A stretch of DNA of 64,000 nucleotides from Charina bottae (GCA_023362775.1 JALMGJ010000008.1:33963001-34027000), one strand, 5' to 3'. Shown: positions 1-12,136, numbered from the stretch's first letter. Numbers and translations: made by a program. The notes: generated from the letters alone by a model not told the origin.

Positions 1-1089
1 ATGTGGATTGGACTGAGTTGTTTTCTTTTGTTTATACCATCAAAGTTTTTTAAACAGTAAACTCTTCTGATTAATCTGCTGTTTTCTGTAGTTGTAAAGA
101 AATTAGTGTTACTATAAAAGAAAACAGTAAATTAACATCAGTGTTACTTTCCATTGATGCAACCATTTTAAAACTAGAGCTAGCTATAGCTCTTTTTAAA
201 AAATATATACATTTTTTTAATTTAAAAAATTGTTTTTCATCTCTTCTAACTATTTTGGAGTGGGGAAGCATGGGAGGCATGGTGACCCCCCAGGTTGGAC
301 AAGAAGCAGGGAAACAAGTTTTTACTTGAAAGAATTTTGATCCCACAGATCTCTGGATTCAGAGACCTGCCACTTAAAAAAAGTTGGCTTCCTCCCCCTT
401 CTCCTGCTACCTTCTACAAAGTCTAGAGTGACAACTTTTGACAGATGGCTAAACATGATAGTCTATCAATCCATCCATCAAAACTTGTCTTCTTCTCATC
501 ACCATCCCTGGTCTCCTTCTCATCACTATTCTTGATTCTCTCCTACATTGAGGAAAGATTCCCATATGAACTGGCAATAAATATAGCATGATCAGCTTTG
601 ATTTTCTGTAATTGGATTTTCCTCCATATGCTAGGCAGTTGGAAAATGAGAGAGGGTTTTTTCAGTTATGGCATACCTTCCCAGATATGTTCATCTTGGC
701 ACCTAATCTACTTAATTTTAGGCAGCATGTCAACATTATCCATCTTTTCTGAGAATATAGTAAATAATGTGGATTTTTAGTGGCAATTTTCTGCACTGAT
801 TTATCAGACTGTATTTTACTGCAATGTTAATGTTGTTCTTACCATCTGTTTCTATGGTTAGAAGCTGCCTTTAATGGAAAGGTGAAATTACTGTGAATGA
901 ATATTTCTCTTTCTGGCAGCCATTGATGCTGTTGATCAAATGATTTTGGTAACACAGATGTGAATTCAGAAAACTAAAGTTCTCTGAAGTTTTCCTTAAG
1001 GACATCAAAAACCAGAAAGACCTGGAAACTAGAGCTGGATAATCATTCCATGATTCACCCAAAACATTGACTGTGGAGACTTAGGTTCT
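1..1089. other. anonymous AT-rich sequence
   Basis: I see no gene, RNA or recognisable repeat here. Reading frames are short (under 100 codons) and have no motif. The stretch ends at the poly-T that marks the 3' end of a minus-strand L1. Confidence 0.5.
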
Positions 1090-2958
1090 TTTTTTTTTTT
1101 AACAAATTTTATTAGGTTTTAAATTTACATAGATAAAAGTTTGAAACCGAAAGGAAAATGGAAATACAAATCAAGAAAAAAGAAAAGATAAAAAAGTGTA
1201 GTAAAGTAAAAAAGAAAAAAGATAAAGCTGAAACATAGAATTTAGTCAACTTCCGATTTGTATCTGGTCATGATATTTTAACAATTTTATCTTACATGCT
1301 AGGTCTATATAAAACATTAAAGAATATTTGTTGTCTATTACATCAATATATATATATATATTAATCTTCAAATCCCCATATAAGCTTTGTTCCTCCCGCA
1401 TTTTGTAAATAGTCAGTTAGTGGTTTCCACTCTTTAAGAAAATAATAATTTGAATTTTCTTTTAATAAACATGTCAGTTTATCATTCTCTGCCATATCCA
1501 TCAATTTTAACATCCAATCTTGTATCGTAGGCGATATTTGGTTTTTCCAATTTTGTGCATATATAAGTCTTGCTGCTGTAATCATGTATTGCATAATTCT
1601 TGTAAATTGCTTCCCGGGTTGTCCATCAATTATTCCCAATAAAAAAAATTCCGGTTTAAATGGAACTCGAATTTGTAATATATTTTGCATCAATAAATAT
1701 ATTTGAGTCCAAAATTTCTTTGCAATCTCACATATCCACCACATATGGTAAAAAGACCCCTCTTTTTTTTTACATTTCCAACATAAGTTGGAAACATTCC
1801 CATACATTTTAGAAAGTTTTTGTGGAGTCATATATACCATCTATACATCATCTTATAAAAATTTTCTTTTAAATTATAGCACAAAGTAAATTTTAGTCCT
1901 TTGGTCCACATATCTTCCCATTGTTGCATTTGAATGTTATGACCAATATTTTTAGCCCATTTAATCATACAGTCTTTAACTTGTTCCTCTACCATTTCAC
2001 CTTTTAATAATAATTTATACATTTTTGCAATTAGATGATCATCTGTCTCACATAATTGTAACTCAAATTCCGATTTGGTTTGTTCGAATTCAAAGTCTTT
2101 CTTATCTAGTTTAAATTTCTCTACGAGCTGCATATATGAAAGCCATTGAAAAGTATGTCCCTCTGATGCCAATTCTTCTATTGATTTAATTATATATTGT
2201 CCTTGTTCTTTCTTTAAAAAGTCTTTGTAGGTTAACCATTTATCTTTATTTCTTACTTCTGTTCTGTAGAATGCTTCTTGTGTAGAAATCCATAAAGGTC
2301 TTTTATAACACAAGATTAATTTATATTTGTTCCAAATTCTTACCAAGGATCTTCTAATATAATGGTTTTTAAAGTCCACATTAACTTTAACTTTATCATA
2401 CCACAAATATCCATGCCATCCATATCTTAATTCATGTCCTTCCAAATTCAATAATTTTTCATTTTTCAAAACTATCCATTCTTTAATCCAAACCAAGCAA
2501 CAAGCAGCATAATATAATTTCAAATCCGGCAGACCTAGTCCTCCTCTTTCTTTAGAGTCTTGCAAGACTTTATATTTTACTCTTGGTTTTTTCCCTTGCC
2601 AAATAAACTTAGAAATGTCTCGCTGCCATTGTTTAAAAGGTTCTTCTGATGCCAATATAGGTAGTGTTTGAAAAAGGTATATTCTTGGCAAAACATTCAT
2701 TTTGATTGCTGAAATTCTATCTAATAATGATAATTGCAATTTTTCCCAATGTTCCAAATCTTTTTTAATATCCATCCAAAGTGGAATATAGTTATTCTTA
2801 AACAACTTAACATTTTTAGCTGTTAAATATACTCACAAATATTTTACTTTTTCTTCCATTGAATATCCTGTTATTTCTTTCAATTTCTCTTCTTGGTTGT
2901 AGTCCATATTTTTAGTCAAAACTTTTATCTTCTGTAGATTCACTTTGAACCCTGCTAG
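1090..2958 (-). mobile_element. L1 LINE, 3' part, 5'-truncated
   Basis: Seen on the minus strand, this is the last third of an L1 ORF2 followed by a short AT-rich 3' region ending in an A-tail (poly-T near 1090 on the plus strand). The coding part starts just after the RT core and runs through the thumb region and the C-terminal Cys/His segment. The 5' end is lost near 2958, as expected from incomplete target-primed reverse transcription. A second fragment of the same family lies at 35762-36885. I found no convincing target duplication; an L2-like tail abuts the 5' end. Confidence 0.85.
1361..2805 (-). pseudogene. L1 ORF2 C-terminal coding remnant (two frames)
   Basis: Two overlapping minus-strand frames, 2805-1828 (325 codons) and 1840-1361 (159 codons), are successive parts of one L1 ORF2 product split by a frameshift near 1830. 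The first holds the typical post-RT L1 segment (a stretch with LLDRISAIKMNVLPRIYLFQ, then WQGKKPR). The second holds the C-terminal zinc-knuckle-like motif: C-x2-C, then H and a final C in the LCWKCKKKEGSFYHMWWIC region. Upstream, homology continues to about 2958 across an in-frame TGA near 2836. The reverse-transcriptase catalytic motif is absent, so this is a dead copy. Confidence 0.85.
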
Positions 2959-2970
2959 CGACCCAAAGTC

Positions 2971-3012
2971 TCTTTATTTATTTATTTAAATTTATTGGCC
3001 GCCCAACTCTAG
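2971..3012 (-). repeat. L2-type 3' tail fragment
   Basis: On the minus strand it reads as a GGGCGGCC-like segment followed by AAATTTAAATAAATAAATAA, the same tail design as the L2-type LINE ending near 28320. Only the tail is left. Confidence 0.5.
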
Positions 3013-3125
3013 TTATAATGATAAAAGTAGTGTTGGATTGAAGTTCTCCATTTTTATCTATCCAAGGTATTAAAAGAATAAAAGAAAACTACTCAATGCC
3101 TAACTTGTAAATTTAAGATATCATA

Positions 3126-3455
3126 GGGGCGTGGTGGCTCAGCAGGTAAGACGCCAGGCTTGTCGATCGGAAGATTGCAAGTTCGGAGGTTCGAATCCCT
3201 AGCCCTGCGTGCGGAGTGAGCTCCCGCACTAGCTCCAGCTCTTGCCAACCTAGCAATTCGAAAGCATGCAAATGCAAGTAGATTAATAGGTACCACTTCG
3301 GTGGGATGGTAACAGCGTTCCACACGCGTCATGCCAGCCACATGACCGTGGAAGCATCTTCGGACAACTCTGGCTCTTCGGCTAACAAACGGAGATGAGC
3401 ACCGGCCCCTAGAGTCGGACACGACTGCACAAATGTGCGGGGGGAACCTTTACCT
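3126..3455 (+). mobile_element. Sauria-type tRNA-derived SINE, full length
   Basis: A ~330-bp SINE. The tRNA-like head carries a pol III A-box-like segment (GTGGCTCAGCAGGT, near 3131) and a perfect B box (GGTTCGAATCC, 3189-3199). A conserved body follows (CCAACCTAGCAATTCGAAAG and the ACATGACCGTGGAAG segment), then a tail with AGAGTCGGACACGACTG, which is also present at the BovB 3' end. It terminates in an ACCTTTACCT motif. Other copies are at 22397-22730, 52827-53156 (minus) and 61484-61728. The family assignment to Sauria SINEs is from memory of the published body; the BovB-like tail is seen directly. Confidence 0.85.
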
Positions 3456-3459
3456 ACTA

Positions 3460-4999
3460 CCTTTCAACTGACTCAGTTTGGCCAGAGATAGCTGTGACTT
3501 TGAAGTCACCCTGCCTGAAAACCATCCCTGGGAAAATCCCTTTTTTTTTCCTTTGGATGAGAACAGGAGAGGACATGCCTCCTCAGTTACTGTATTATCA
3601 TTTCATCTTCCTTCTCCCAGGTTGAACAAGAAATGCAGACAACAACCATTCCTCTTACACTAGTGGAGACAATCTGGAATTATGACAATCTGAGGAATAT
3701 ATCCTGCATGCCATTGCAAGCCCTCTTGTCACAGCCTGGAACAATGGACTCTAGACCATCCACTCCAATGTGTCTTTTGCACCAGAGGCCAAAGATGAAA
3801 CAGGGTACATTTGTAAGTGCTTCTCAATTAGCTCATCCATCCCTTCCTTAAGAGCACCAATGTGAAAAAAATTGTACTGCCATATAATGGATTGAATTAA
3901 CAGGGAGGAGCATGGCAGTGGCCAGCATAGATCCAAAACCACTGGCCACAAGATGCTAGAAGGCCCCTTGAGAGATTCTAGAGGAGTAAAATCAAGGGTT
4001 TTTCTCTTGAATGCAGCATTGTGTAGAACTGCAGCATAACAGCTGAATGCAGCATAACAGTAGAACTGTTATGTCGAACAGTATTTTCTTTCCAAAAACT
4101 GCTTATGGTTTTATTCTAGGACTAAACAAAGATTTTACAAAATAAAGACTCCCTTGAGTCAATTTCAGTTCTGGGGCACATCCATGTAGGATGGGAAAAA
4201 AGAGGCTGTTGCTTTAAGAATTATCTTATCCTTAGTGAGTGGATTCCTTAAAGCAGTGGCACATGTTTCAGGCTCATGTGCAAACCTGAAAAGGTAGAGT
4301 TTCATTAATGAACAGCAGAGAGATGCTGTGCTTGACCTCGTGAAAGGTCCAAAACACTTCCTCCAAATCATATTTGAAACACAAATAGCAATGAAGTGTC
4401 CATAGAGGTGTCATAGAAAATGACAAGTACGTATTGCAGTGTTGTAACACGAACTCCATCCCTTTGGTATGTGCATTGCAACATCACATGCATTCATGGA
4501 AGGAATGGAACTTGTGTCACAAGGCCACAAAACTCATTATATCTTTCTGGCTAAAACATTGGATTCTGTCGGTATCTATGATGCACAGCCCTATATAAAT
4601 GTGTTTTAAATAAATAAACAATGCAGGAAATTAATGGAAAAAAATAAAGCACTGTATGAATTCATGTACGTAGTTCACATCATAGTTGCATAATTTTTCA
4701 TTTTCATTTGCAGGTCCAGAAATTGGTTTCAAGATTTTCTGTCTTCTGGTGAGGACATGGCAAGCTAGATGTCCCTGAAGGAGCAGGGATGGCATTACGG
4801 TGGAGATCAGTGGCCAGAGGGTAGATCCTGGCTGGCAAAATATCTCTGGAGAAAGGAGAGATCATGAGATCGCCTACATGTACTCCAGACAGCTGATCCT
4901 CATGAGTAGACTGCAGGAACCAAGGTTTTTGCAGTTGGCTGGTGAGTCGAGCGGCTGGGAGTCGAGGGATTCCCTCTAAGCTCACATTTGTAATGTAGC
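3460..4999. other. anonymous sequence, no gene seen
   Basis: No domain-bearing frame. There is a short direct repetition of a GCAGCAT(AACAG) motif around 4012-4062, and near 4585-4620 a stretch (ATATAAATGTGTTTTAAATAAATAAA) that resembles the tail of an L2/CORE-SINE element. Nothing else is recognisable. Confidence 0.4.
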
Positions 5000-5007
5000 C
5001 TATATGG

Positions 5008-5231
5008 CAGAGCTTTCCAAACTGTGTGTTGGGACACATTAGTGTGTCGGCTGCAGTGTCTGGGTGTGTCGCGGCTGCTGCTGCCTCCTGGCTTCCGTGC
5101 AGGTCCTAGTGCCTGCCTTGTGCCCTGCTGTAAGAGTGTGTCACGAAATGATGCCCTGCTGTAAGAGTGTGTCGCGAAATGATGCATGTCTAAAAAGTGT
5201 GTCACCAACATGAAAAGTTTGGAAAGCTCTG
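5008..5231. mobile_element. hAT-type MITE (family A, copy 1)
   Basis: A 224-bp non-autonomous DNA transposon. The terminal inverted repeats read CAGAGCTTTCCAAA from both ends, and an exact 8-bp target duplication CTATATGG flanks it (5000-5007 and 5232-5239). An 8-bp duplication with CAG-starting termini is the hAT signature. The interior repeats GTGTGTC-type motifs and contains a ~35-bp tandem duplication (about 5112-5180). A second member sits at 14571-14840. No transposase is encoded. Confidence 0.88.
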
Positions 5232-5239
5232 CTATATGG

Positions 5240-8200
5240 ACATAAAGCTCAGCCAAGCTTCATTTCTTAATCACTTTTGAAATTCCTTTTTTAGTGCCTT
5301 TCAAATAATAAGAACCTTTGGAACGGCACATTTTATGGCATTCACTGGGTGAGTTTCCTTCAATCCTTAACAAAAGAAGTTTTAAGTACAAGTTTAAGGA
5401 CTTAGAAAAATTATTTTTTTGGGGGGGGGGAATAAATGGCAAAAGGGTGATTAGAGTGTGGTTTTTGGAAAGTTATAAAGGACTAAGGGTCCAGTTGGAT
5501 TTGAAATAAGATTTTGAAATTAATTATAAGAATCCTTCCCATGGGAAATGGCTGTTGTTTTGAATTCTGGGGAAAAAAAACATGATAGGATGGGACTTTG
5601 AAGGCTGGACACTAGAGGGAACCAGAAGGAATTAAAGATTACAATTAAAGGAGAAGAACCCTAACACAGAATGGAGCAGAATAGCTGATGTACATTTTAT
5701 TGGTACAGTAGGTGATAAAGAGTTTACTCTGGGGACAAATTACCTTCTCAATTAAAATAGGGTAATGTGGACATAATATATAACTTGTTAAAATTGTATG
5801 CTTAATCAGTAAAATAGAACCTAGTTGAATAATATTTCTCTATAATATATCTTAAGCAAGTACCAGTATGTTTTTTAAACATCTTTTAGTAGTTTTTAAT
5901 GGTTTTTAAGTGGATATTTAAAAGATGGATGGATAAATAAATAAATTTTAAAATGTAAAGTAAATATTAATGGTAAAATGACTGGTTTTATTTGACTATC
6001 AAGTAGAAAACAGAATTCCATTTATAATGGGCATCATCACATTCTATTCTAGACATTAATATTATTTCCCATAAGATGAGATACAATTTAAGAAACACAG
6101 AAGTTTTGTTAAAAAATGGTAAAGAACAAATTTATAGCAAGGCACAAATGCAAGCTTAACATTACTTTAAATATTTAAAAGGTTTAATTAAATGTTAATG
6201 TTTAAAATTATTTTAAATTTCTATTACATACTTCTTGAAATCTTCAGGTGATTTCTATACAAATATGTGCTTTGATAATTATATTTTTCCTCCCAGAATT
6301 TCTCTTAGAGCAGCCACCAAAAAGAAAAACCAACAGCACTTCATATCCCATCAATAACTGAGCTCTATTTTCCAAAGAAATGGCACTTAGAAAGGAGATA
6401 TCTGTAATTTGAACTCTGGGATACTGCTGAACCCACATAAAACTGTGCAAAAATACAAAAGGAATAGTAATACATCTGAACATGGAGGAGTCTATGACAT
6501 ATAAGAAGATGGGAGTAGAACAATCCAAAAGTGATAGAATGCTAGGAAGCATCTCAGTAAAAACAAATCAAGTGGGAAGTTTGCCTGTAACAGCATATTT
6601 TAAGAGGATTTGCTGTGATTGCATTATTTACATCATAATATACAGAAGTATAAATAGATAAGATATGAAATTAAACCTCAACCCCTTATTAAAATCTTTA
6701 ATTTTTCACATTTTCAGCACAAAAACTGAAAAATTAGAGAGCTCCCATGAATATATAGAAGTCTAAATGAAAGTCAGGTGCACAAAAGAATAGAGAATTT
6801 TTCCCCAAATCGTCTCTCCACTTCAATTATTATTTAGACAGCCTCAAACCATTGCTCACCCCATTCATCCTTTAAAACAAAAAAATGGAACTCATTTGAA
6901 TTAACATGTAGTCCTTATATAATATGAAGCCAATAAAAATTGTGGTTATAGCCATTTATTACTTATTCATTCAACTATAATTAGAATATATCATAATCCC
7001 TCAGAAATAATGGGGGGCTTAATAATGACTAAGAGCTCAATTATTTCAATAGGTCTATTTATTGAATATTTATTGGATTTATTTATATATATTGGAATTG
7101 TAAAGCTACCTAATCATGACAGAACTTGAGACAAAGAAGATCTACTTTTTAGTATGTTTAAATCTGGCCCAATCCATTATATTTTACTCCACCCTTCACC
7201 CAAAAGCTCAAAAACCATTCATCATTATAGCCTGTATAATCCCTGCCATAACTTTAAATTAAATTAGGCTGAGAACTGGTGATAGCACTCAATGAACTAT
7301 ATAGATGAAGGAAGATTTATTCAAGGTAAATTGGTTGGTCTTTGAGGCGCCCGAAGATTGTTTATTATTTTTGTCTGTTTTGTTTCAAAAGATTAACCTG
7401 GCTACCCCACAAAAACAAATGATAAGGAAAATTAAAATGATGAAGAGATACTAGCAATGCACCTTGGTTTACAAATGGTAATGCAAGCTGGCCTGGGGAT
7501 TCAAATAATGTTTTACTACTGAATAACGCAAATTTTTAAGGATTTTTTTTTTTTAGGTAAACCTTTTCGTAGCCTGTGTTTATGAAATTAAGTAGAGCCA
7601 AAGAAAGCAGGCAATAGGATTGGAAAGGATTCACCATATTTACCAAGGTGGATGGCTTTGGGATTTTTGGTGATTTATTGCCAATTCTAATTTGGAAACA
7701 GCAGCTCCAGTCAAAGAAGGAAATAATCAAACAGATAAACAAACAAACAAAAACTAAGTAAATTCTGCAGTGGAATGTTTTTCATTCAGACTGCACAATC
7801 TTTTCAGTTCTGTTTCCCCAACTTATTAAAACACAATTTCCACCCACTGGCTTGCCTGAACTTTTACTGCTGTTACTTGTTTCTTCTTGGCAAAGACAAG
7901 GCCACTAGGAATATTCTCACCCTTAGATTAAAAACAGGATTCATGTTTGGCTGACAGTTACCTCATTTATAATGATCCAGTGACAGTCAAAAGCAACCAA
8001 ATTGGCTTCCACAACCTGAAATAGAAAACAAACCAGCCATCAGTCATCTCATTTATACAAAAGCCAATGATCGTCAAATAGATGCTTCCCACAAAGGACA
8101 GCAGGGGCTCAGGAGTGGAGATGGGGGCAGGAAGCATAGCAGAGGAATTAAAACAAAACAAATAACTATGAAACCCCATATCTGAAAAGACTCACTTTGC

Positions 8201-9340
8201 CCATTCTGTGGAAATAGAAAGGCTCTTTGTGCAAGAACGGTCCCATAGCATTTGGATTATTGTTTGGTTTGTTAATTAAACTGTGGGATTAGAGAACTAT
8301 GAAGGTCATTTCCTTCTATCCATCCATCCATGAAAAGTCCACATGATTTAGGCTTTAATGTTTAATGATAGATTGAAAAACACTAAGATGCACAATTTTT
8401 AAAAACCGATTTTCCACTGTAGCTGCAGTGGAAGCACTCTGACTGTGTTTGGTTAATAAATGCCCTCCTTTGAATTGAGCTTAGGGAAAACTCTCTGTCA
8501 CTGGAGCAATATGAGGTAGAAGGGGAAGTGACAATTCTTTAAATAACAACAGATTCTCAGGAGTTAATTAGCAGTAGAGAACACCCCATTTTTTTGTGGG
8601 GGAATCATAATACTGCTCCTGTAATTTCAGCAGTAGCAATTGCACTGGCATCATGAATCAATCTGGCAGATATCTATTAGTGTTTCCCAAACTCAGGACA
8701 CTTCATTTCAGAGCACTATGCACAGAAAAGAGCAGCCATCATTACCTAAGTGAGCCAATGATGATTGGGGATATTAAGAGAAAATTCTGCAAAACAGACT
8801 TCTTTTTCTAGATCACAAAGTGAGAATACCTGGTGGTGGTGGTTTAAAATAATGCTTGAAAGATTTATGAGAAATTTAAGTTTAGTTATACTTATAACAT
8901 CTATAAGTATTTGGTGGATAACACCTATCCACCAAACCTCTTGGAAAACATGAAATTGGCATTCAGCAGTGAATGGGCAATAGCAGATGCTTCATACAAG
9001 ATGGGTTATCAAAAGCACAGTCAAATATGAATCATATCCCAAGCATTTAATGCCAATATGAAAATTAGTTAAAATCTATCCATAAATTCTCCAAAGGATA
9101 TTTTTAGCAGCATTCAGTCCAACAAAGTATATGGCCTAATTGGTAACCTTCTCATGGCCATCAGAATGGTACATATTCCTTCTCTTAAGCATTCAGAGCA
9201 GAGAGATATGTCAATGTTACATTTTGTCATGTCCCATGTACAGTTTTTCATGACTTCCATAACCACCCCTGGGGGAGATTTGTCTATTTTTACACAATGT
9301 ATATCCTGTGTGGTGTTCTCAGATGAAACTGATCTCGTGG
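5240..9340. other. anonymous AT-rich sequence, no gene seen
   Basis: About 4.1 kb of AT-rich DNA without a domain-bearing frame, RNA gene or clear repeat. A G-run lies at 5421-5430. An 11-bp perfect hairpin lies at 8910-8936 (listed separately). A minus-strand frame at 7967-8179 (70 codons, hydrophobic) is no longer than chance allows. I cannot exclude intronic or regulatory sequence. Confidence 0.4.
8910..8936. repeat. perfect 11-bp hairpin
   Basis: Arms TTTGGTGGATA (8910-8920) and TATCCACCAAA (8926-8936) are exact reverse complements around a 5-nt loop ACACC. Function unknown; possibly chance or the end of an old element. Confidence 0.6.
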
Positions 9341-9366
9341 TGCCTCCTAGTAGTCTCCTAGTAGTC

Positions 9367-9969
9367 TCACTCGCTGGATCGTCACCTTGTTGTGGTGAGT
9401 GGGCTTGTGTGTTCCCAATGAACCCTGTGAGCGAAGCCGTCGGGAGTCATGTACTCCTGGCAGGGTCACCCATGGCGGTAAGGTCCAGGGGGAGGAACCA
9501 GACAAAGAACGATCCAAGAAAGTCCTCAACGGCAGAACAGGCGGAAGATAACAAGGTGTATTGTTACAACGGCTGCGAAGGCGGATGAAGGCTGCAGCAG
9601 ACAAAAGGTCACCAATCGTCATGGTATCCATGCCATTGGATTAGAGCCTTTTTCTGTGAAGGTTGTGTGCTGATCGTTGTGCACCGATCTCCACACATAA
9701 AACAAATTCACGCACAGGCGTCTTCCAACCACACCAAACCCAAAACAACCAAAAGTCCCATGGCGACTGACGAATGGCAACGGGGGCAGGACTGTGAAAT
9801 CCGGAAGCTCCTAGTCATGGACCAGCACATGGGCGGTGGATACGGATTCAGTCGCCCTGACTCAAGGATCGAGGCAGTTGAGTAGTTCGGCAGCTGTATC
9901 CACGACTGAGCAGCCCTATTTAGGATCCACTCTGCTCACCCCATATGGGGAGGGGGCTAGAAAAGGTGC
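9367..9969 (+). mobile_element. unclassified ~600-bp insertion
   Basis: A block that is clearly more GC-rich than its AT-rich flanks. It begins at TCACTCGCTGGATCGTCACC and ends at GGGGGCTAGAAAAGGTGCC. Direct repeats CCTAGTAGTC flank it (9357-9366 and 9970-9979), and a further tandem copy lies upstream at 9346-9355. The repeat is also preceded by GTGCC on both sides, so the true duplication may be longer with an indel. There is no inverted terminal repeat, no A-tail and no recognisable protein domain. It could be a 5' UTR or internally deleted copy of an RTE-like LINE or an unknown SINE; strand is arbitrary. Confidence 0.5.
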
Positions 9970-10040
9970 CCTAGTAGTCAATGTAACTTCACATGCCAGG
10001 GGCATGTTCTAAGCTGAATATACAGAGTGAATACTTTTAT

Positions 10041-10125
10041 GGAGTTCTTGGTGCTCTCTGAGCTTGGTTGTTTGCTTGCAGACATTTCGTTGCCCAACTA
10101 GGCAACATCTTCAGTGCTTTTGGTC
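10041..10125 (-). mobile_element. Penelope-like element 3' terminal fragment
   Basis: On the minus strand this carries the same terminal sequence as the PLEs at 17011 and 51070, including the TGCAAG block and the AGAGAGCACCAAG block. No coding sequence of the element is attached. It lies about 2 kb from another PLE fragment in the opposite orientation. Confidence 0.8.
10072..10122 (-). ncRNA. hammerhead-ribozyme motif (PLE type)
   Basis: Minus-strand order: CUGAAGA core, stem II GUUGCC/GGCAAC (6 bp), GAAA core, then UGUC cleavage-site region and UGCAAG. This is the arrangement of small hammerheads known from Penelope-like elements. Stem I pairing is only GCA/UGC here, so activity is uncertain. 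Confidence 0.6.
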
Positions 10126-10129
10126 AAAT

Positions 10130-11335
10130 TTGGGTTGGACAGAGGGATGCTTTAAGCCAACAGTGGCTAATGTCTGAATGATCAAGGTCCACAACTTAGC
10201 CCCTTGGTCTTTCAAGGCCATCCAGTGGCATCAATTAATATGTGAAGTGCTTGAAAGGAGTACAGGCAAACATGTTGGCTCAAGATAGGGATGGGAGTAT
10301 GAGGGCTGTGAAGAAAAATGCTCCCCTTCTTAACCTTAACTCACCTCCTTTGAAAAAGAGCCTGAAACTGTCATTGTTTAGGGCAATGCTAGACTGTTTC
10401 TCAGGAGACTGGGAAGGTTTGAGGTTAGGGATGACACTGGGAGGCTTCTCTTTTGCTCCACTGCTACCCTTAAGCCATCAAAACCCCTTCAAAGAAAAAA
10501 AGATAGCCACTTTGGGTCCAGACTTCTTGCTTCTATTCCTAACCCTTATTTTTTCACACAGAGCAGACAATCACAATACCAAAAAAAAAAAAAAAAAAAA
10601 ATCCACCAAAAGTTTGGATATTTTGTGCCAAATTGAATGGCATGTTCTTGGGAAGTTGGAGTCAATGTGAGTTCACTGGCTTTGTGTAGCTCTCGACCCA
10701 GCTTCAAGATCTCCATTTTGCACTTTTAAATCCCCTCACTGGGAAAATTGGGGATTTCTGGGGCAACAAGGGGAGGCTAGGTTTTGTATGCCAACTTTAA
10801 ACTGTGTACTGTAAATTGCCCCCTTGTCCCATTTTTCTTCCTTTACAAATCAGTGAAATTTGCATGGGTGAAATGTGGTGTTCCTGTATTTCATTGTAAA
10901 ATTCTATCTGCAGTGGCTACTCTAGTTTTAATTAAATGTAAAGGGCTGTTCAAATTAAGAAAAATGAGCGGCTGGGGGGCTAGATAGTGATGGAATGATG
11001 TCTAGCAGAAACAACAAGTAACCGAGCTCACTAGAATCCTCCTGTTTCTTAAATAGACTTAAACTTTTCAATAGTAAAATAAACTCAAACCATGACCAAT
11101 ACAAAGTCACAAATAGCATGTGACTAAATAAGAAAAACAGCAACCACTTTGGCAAAGAGGAATTGGAAACCTAATTCAATCAATTAAATAATTCACACAC
11201 TTTATTCCCACCTCCATCTGATTAAAAATTATTTGAACAAGAATTCCACTCTTGTTTTCTTCCTCCTCTTCATCATAATAATTTGACAAAAGCAAGGGTT
11301 TCCATTCTTCAGCTGTTATGAAAAACAAGTAACTG
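10130..11335. other. anonymous sequence with a poly(A) run
   Basis: A run of 21 A at 10581-10601 may be the tail of an unrecognised retrocopy, but nothing upstream is identifiable. The frame at 10242-10670 (142 codons) has no motif and ends in the poly-lysine translation of the A run. Confidence 0.35.
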
Positions 11336-11402
11336 CCCAGGGTCCCTCCTTGTGAGGGAGATGGGCGGGATATAAATATGATAAATAAATAAATTATTAT
11401 TA
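11336..11402 (+). repeat. L2-type 3' tail fragment
   Basis: The plus strand reads GGGTCCCTCCTTGTGAGGGAGATGGGCGGGATATAAATATG... ending in ATAAATAAATAAAT (read as consecutive short pieces). It is the 3' end design shared with the L2 LINE whose tail lies at 28320-28395. Confidence 0.65.
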
Positions 11403-11959
11403 TATTAAAACTGTATTTTTTATTCCAAAAGCAGGACTAACACAGGCCAGATCCAATTAGTTGTCAAGAGCAGTCTCTTCCAATCTTGCAGTTTACTTCA
11501 CTGAGGTGGATCGCTACACCCTCACCTGAGAGGGAAGAGACTAATGGGATAATGGTAATGATGGAATAGGAGGATGGAGAACCCGGGAATATTCTTCATT
11601 GCTAAACTCTCCTGAGTAATTTGTATGAAGGCTTGGAAAGATGAAGTGAATATACCAGTCTCCTGATGAACTATAAAACTTTAAACTTTAAAAAATCTAT
11701 TATTAAGAAGTAAAAATAGTAATAGCTCAGAACAAAACAGCTGCGCCATATACTGTGCTAGAAGTTTGAAATAACTTCAGGAGTAATAAAACAGATGCTC
11801 CCTTGTCACTCTAACACATTGGTTGTTTCTGAGGGAAAGTAAGGGATCAACCTAATATAAAACAGCAGGAATACCAGGATTAGCATTTAGATAGATTGAT
11901 CTAAATCATCTCAGTAATTTGGGCAACCAATCTGTCAGGTAGGTTGATATTATTGAGCA
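11403..11959. other. no feature seen
   Basis: AT-rich sequence between an L2 tail and a CORE-SINE remnant. No frame, RNA or repeat recognised. Confidence 0.35.
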
Positions 11960-12130
11960 CAAATGTTGTTGTTGTTAAGATCTTGGCCATGACATGGAAA
12001 AAAAAATTCTATTCTTAGCTATGGGAGCTCACTAGGTGATTTTGGGCCAGTCACTTTCTCTCAGCCCCCTTACCCGTAGAACTGTTGTTGTGGGAAGATT
12101 TGAAGGAGGGAATGCTATATATGCTACCTT
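11960..12130 (+). mobile_element. CORE-SINE (MIR-like) remnant
   Basis: The segment GGTGATTTTGGGCCAGTCAC (about 12035) followed by TCTCAGCCC and a GTTGTTGTGGG stretch matches the core and post-core of the CORE-SINE at 44041-44395. The tRNA head is not recognisable. Confidence 0.6.
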
Positions 12131-12136
12131 AAGTTC

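Noticed and set aside
3126..3210. tRNA gene
   Set aside because: It has A and B boxes but is the head of a SINE repeated four times in the window, with body, tail and target duplications.
4694..4752. Possible exon: pyrimidine-rich tract plus CAG, then a 35-nt segment and GTGAGG
   Set aside because: Splice-like dinucleotides alone are common by chance; no coding homology or neighbouring exon was seen.
10242..10670. 142-codon plus-strand frame ending in poly-lysine
   Set aside because: Lysines come from the poly(A) run; no motif, no sign of a retrocopied gene upstream.
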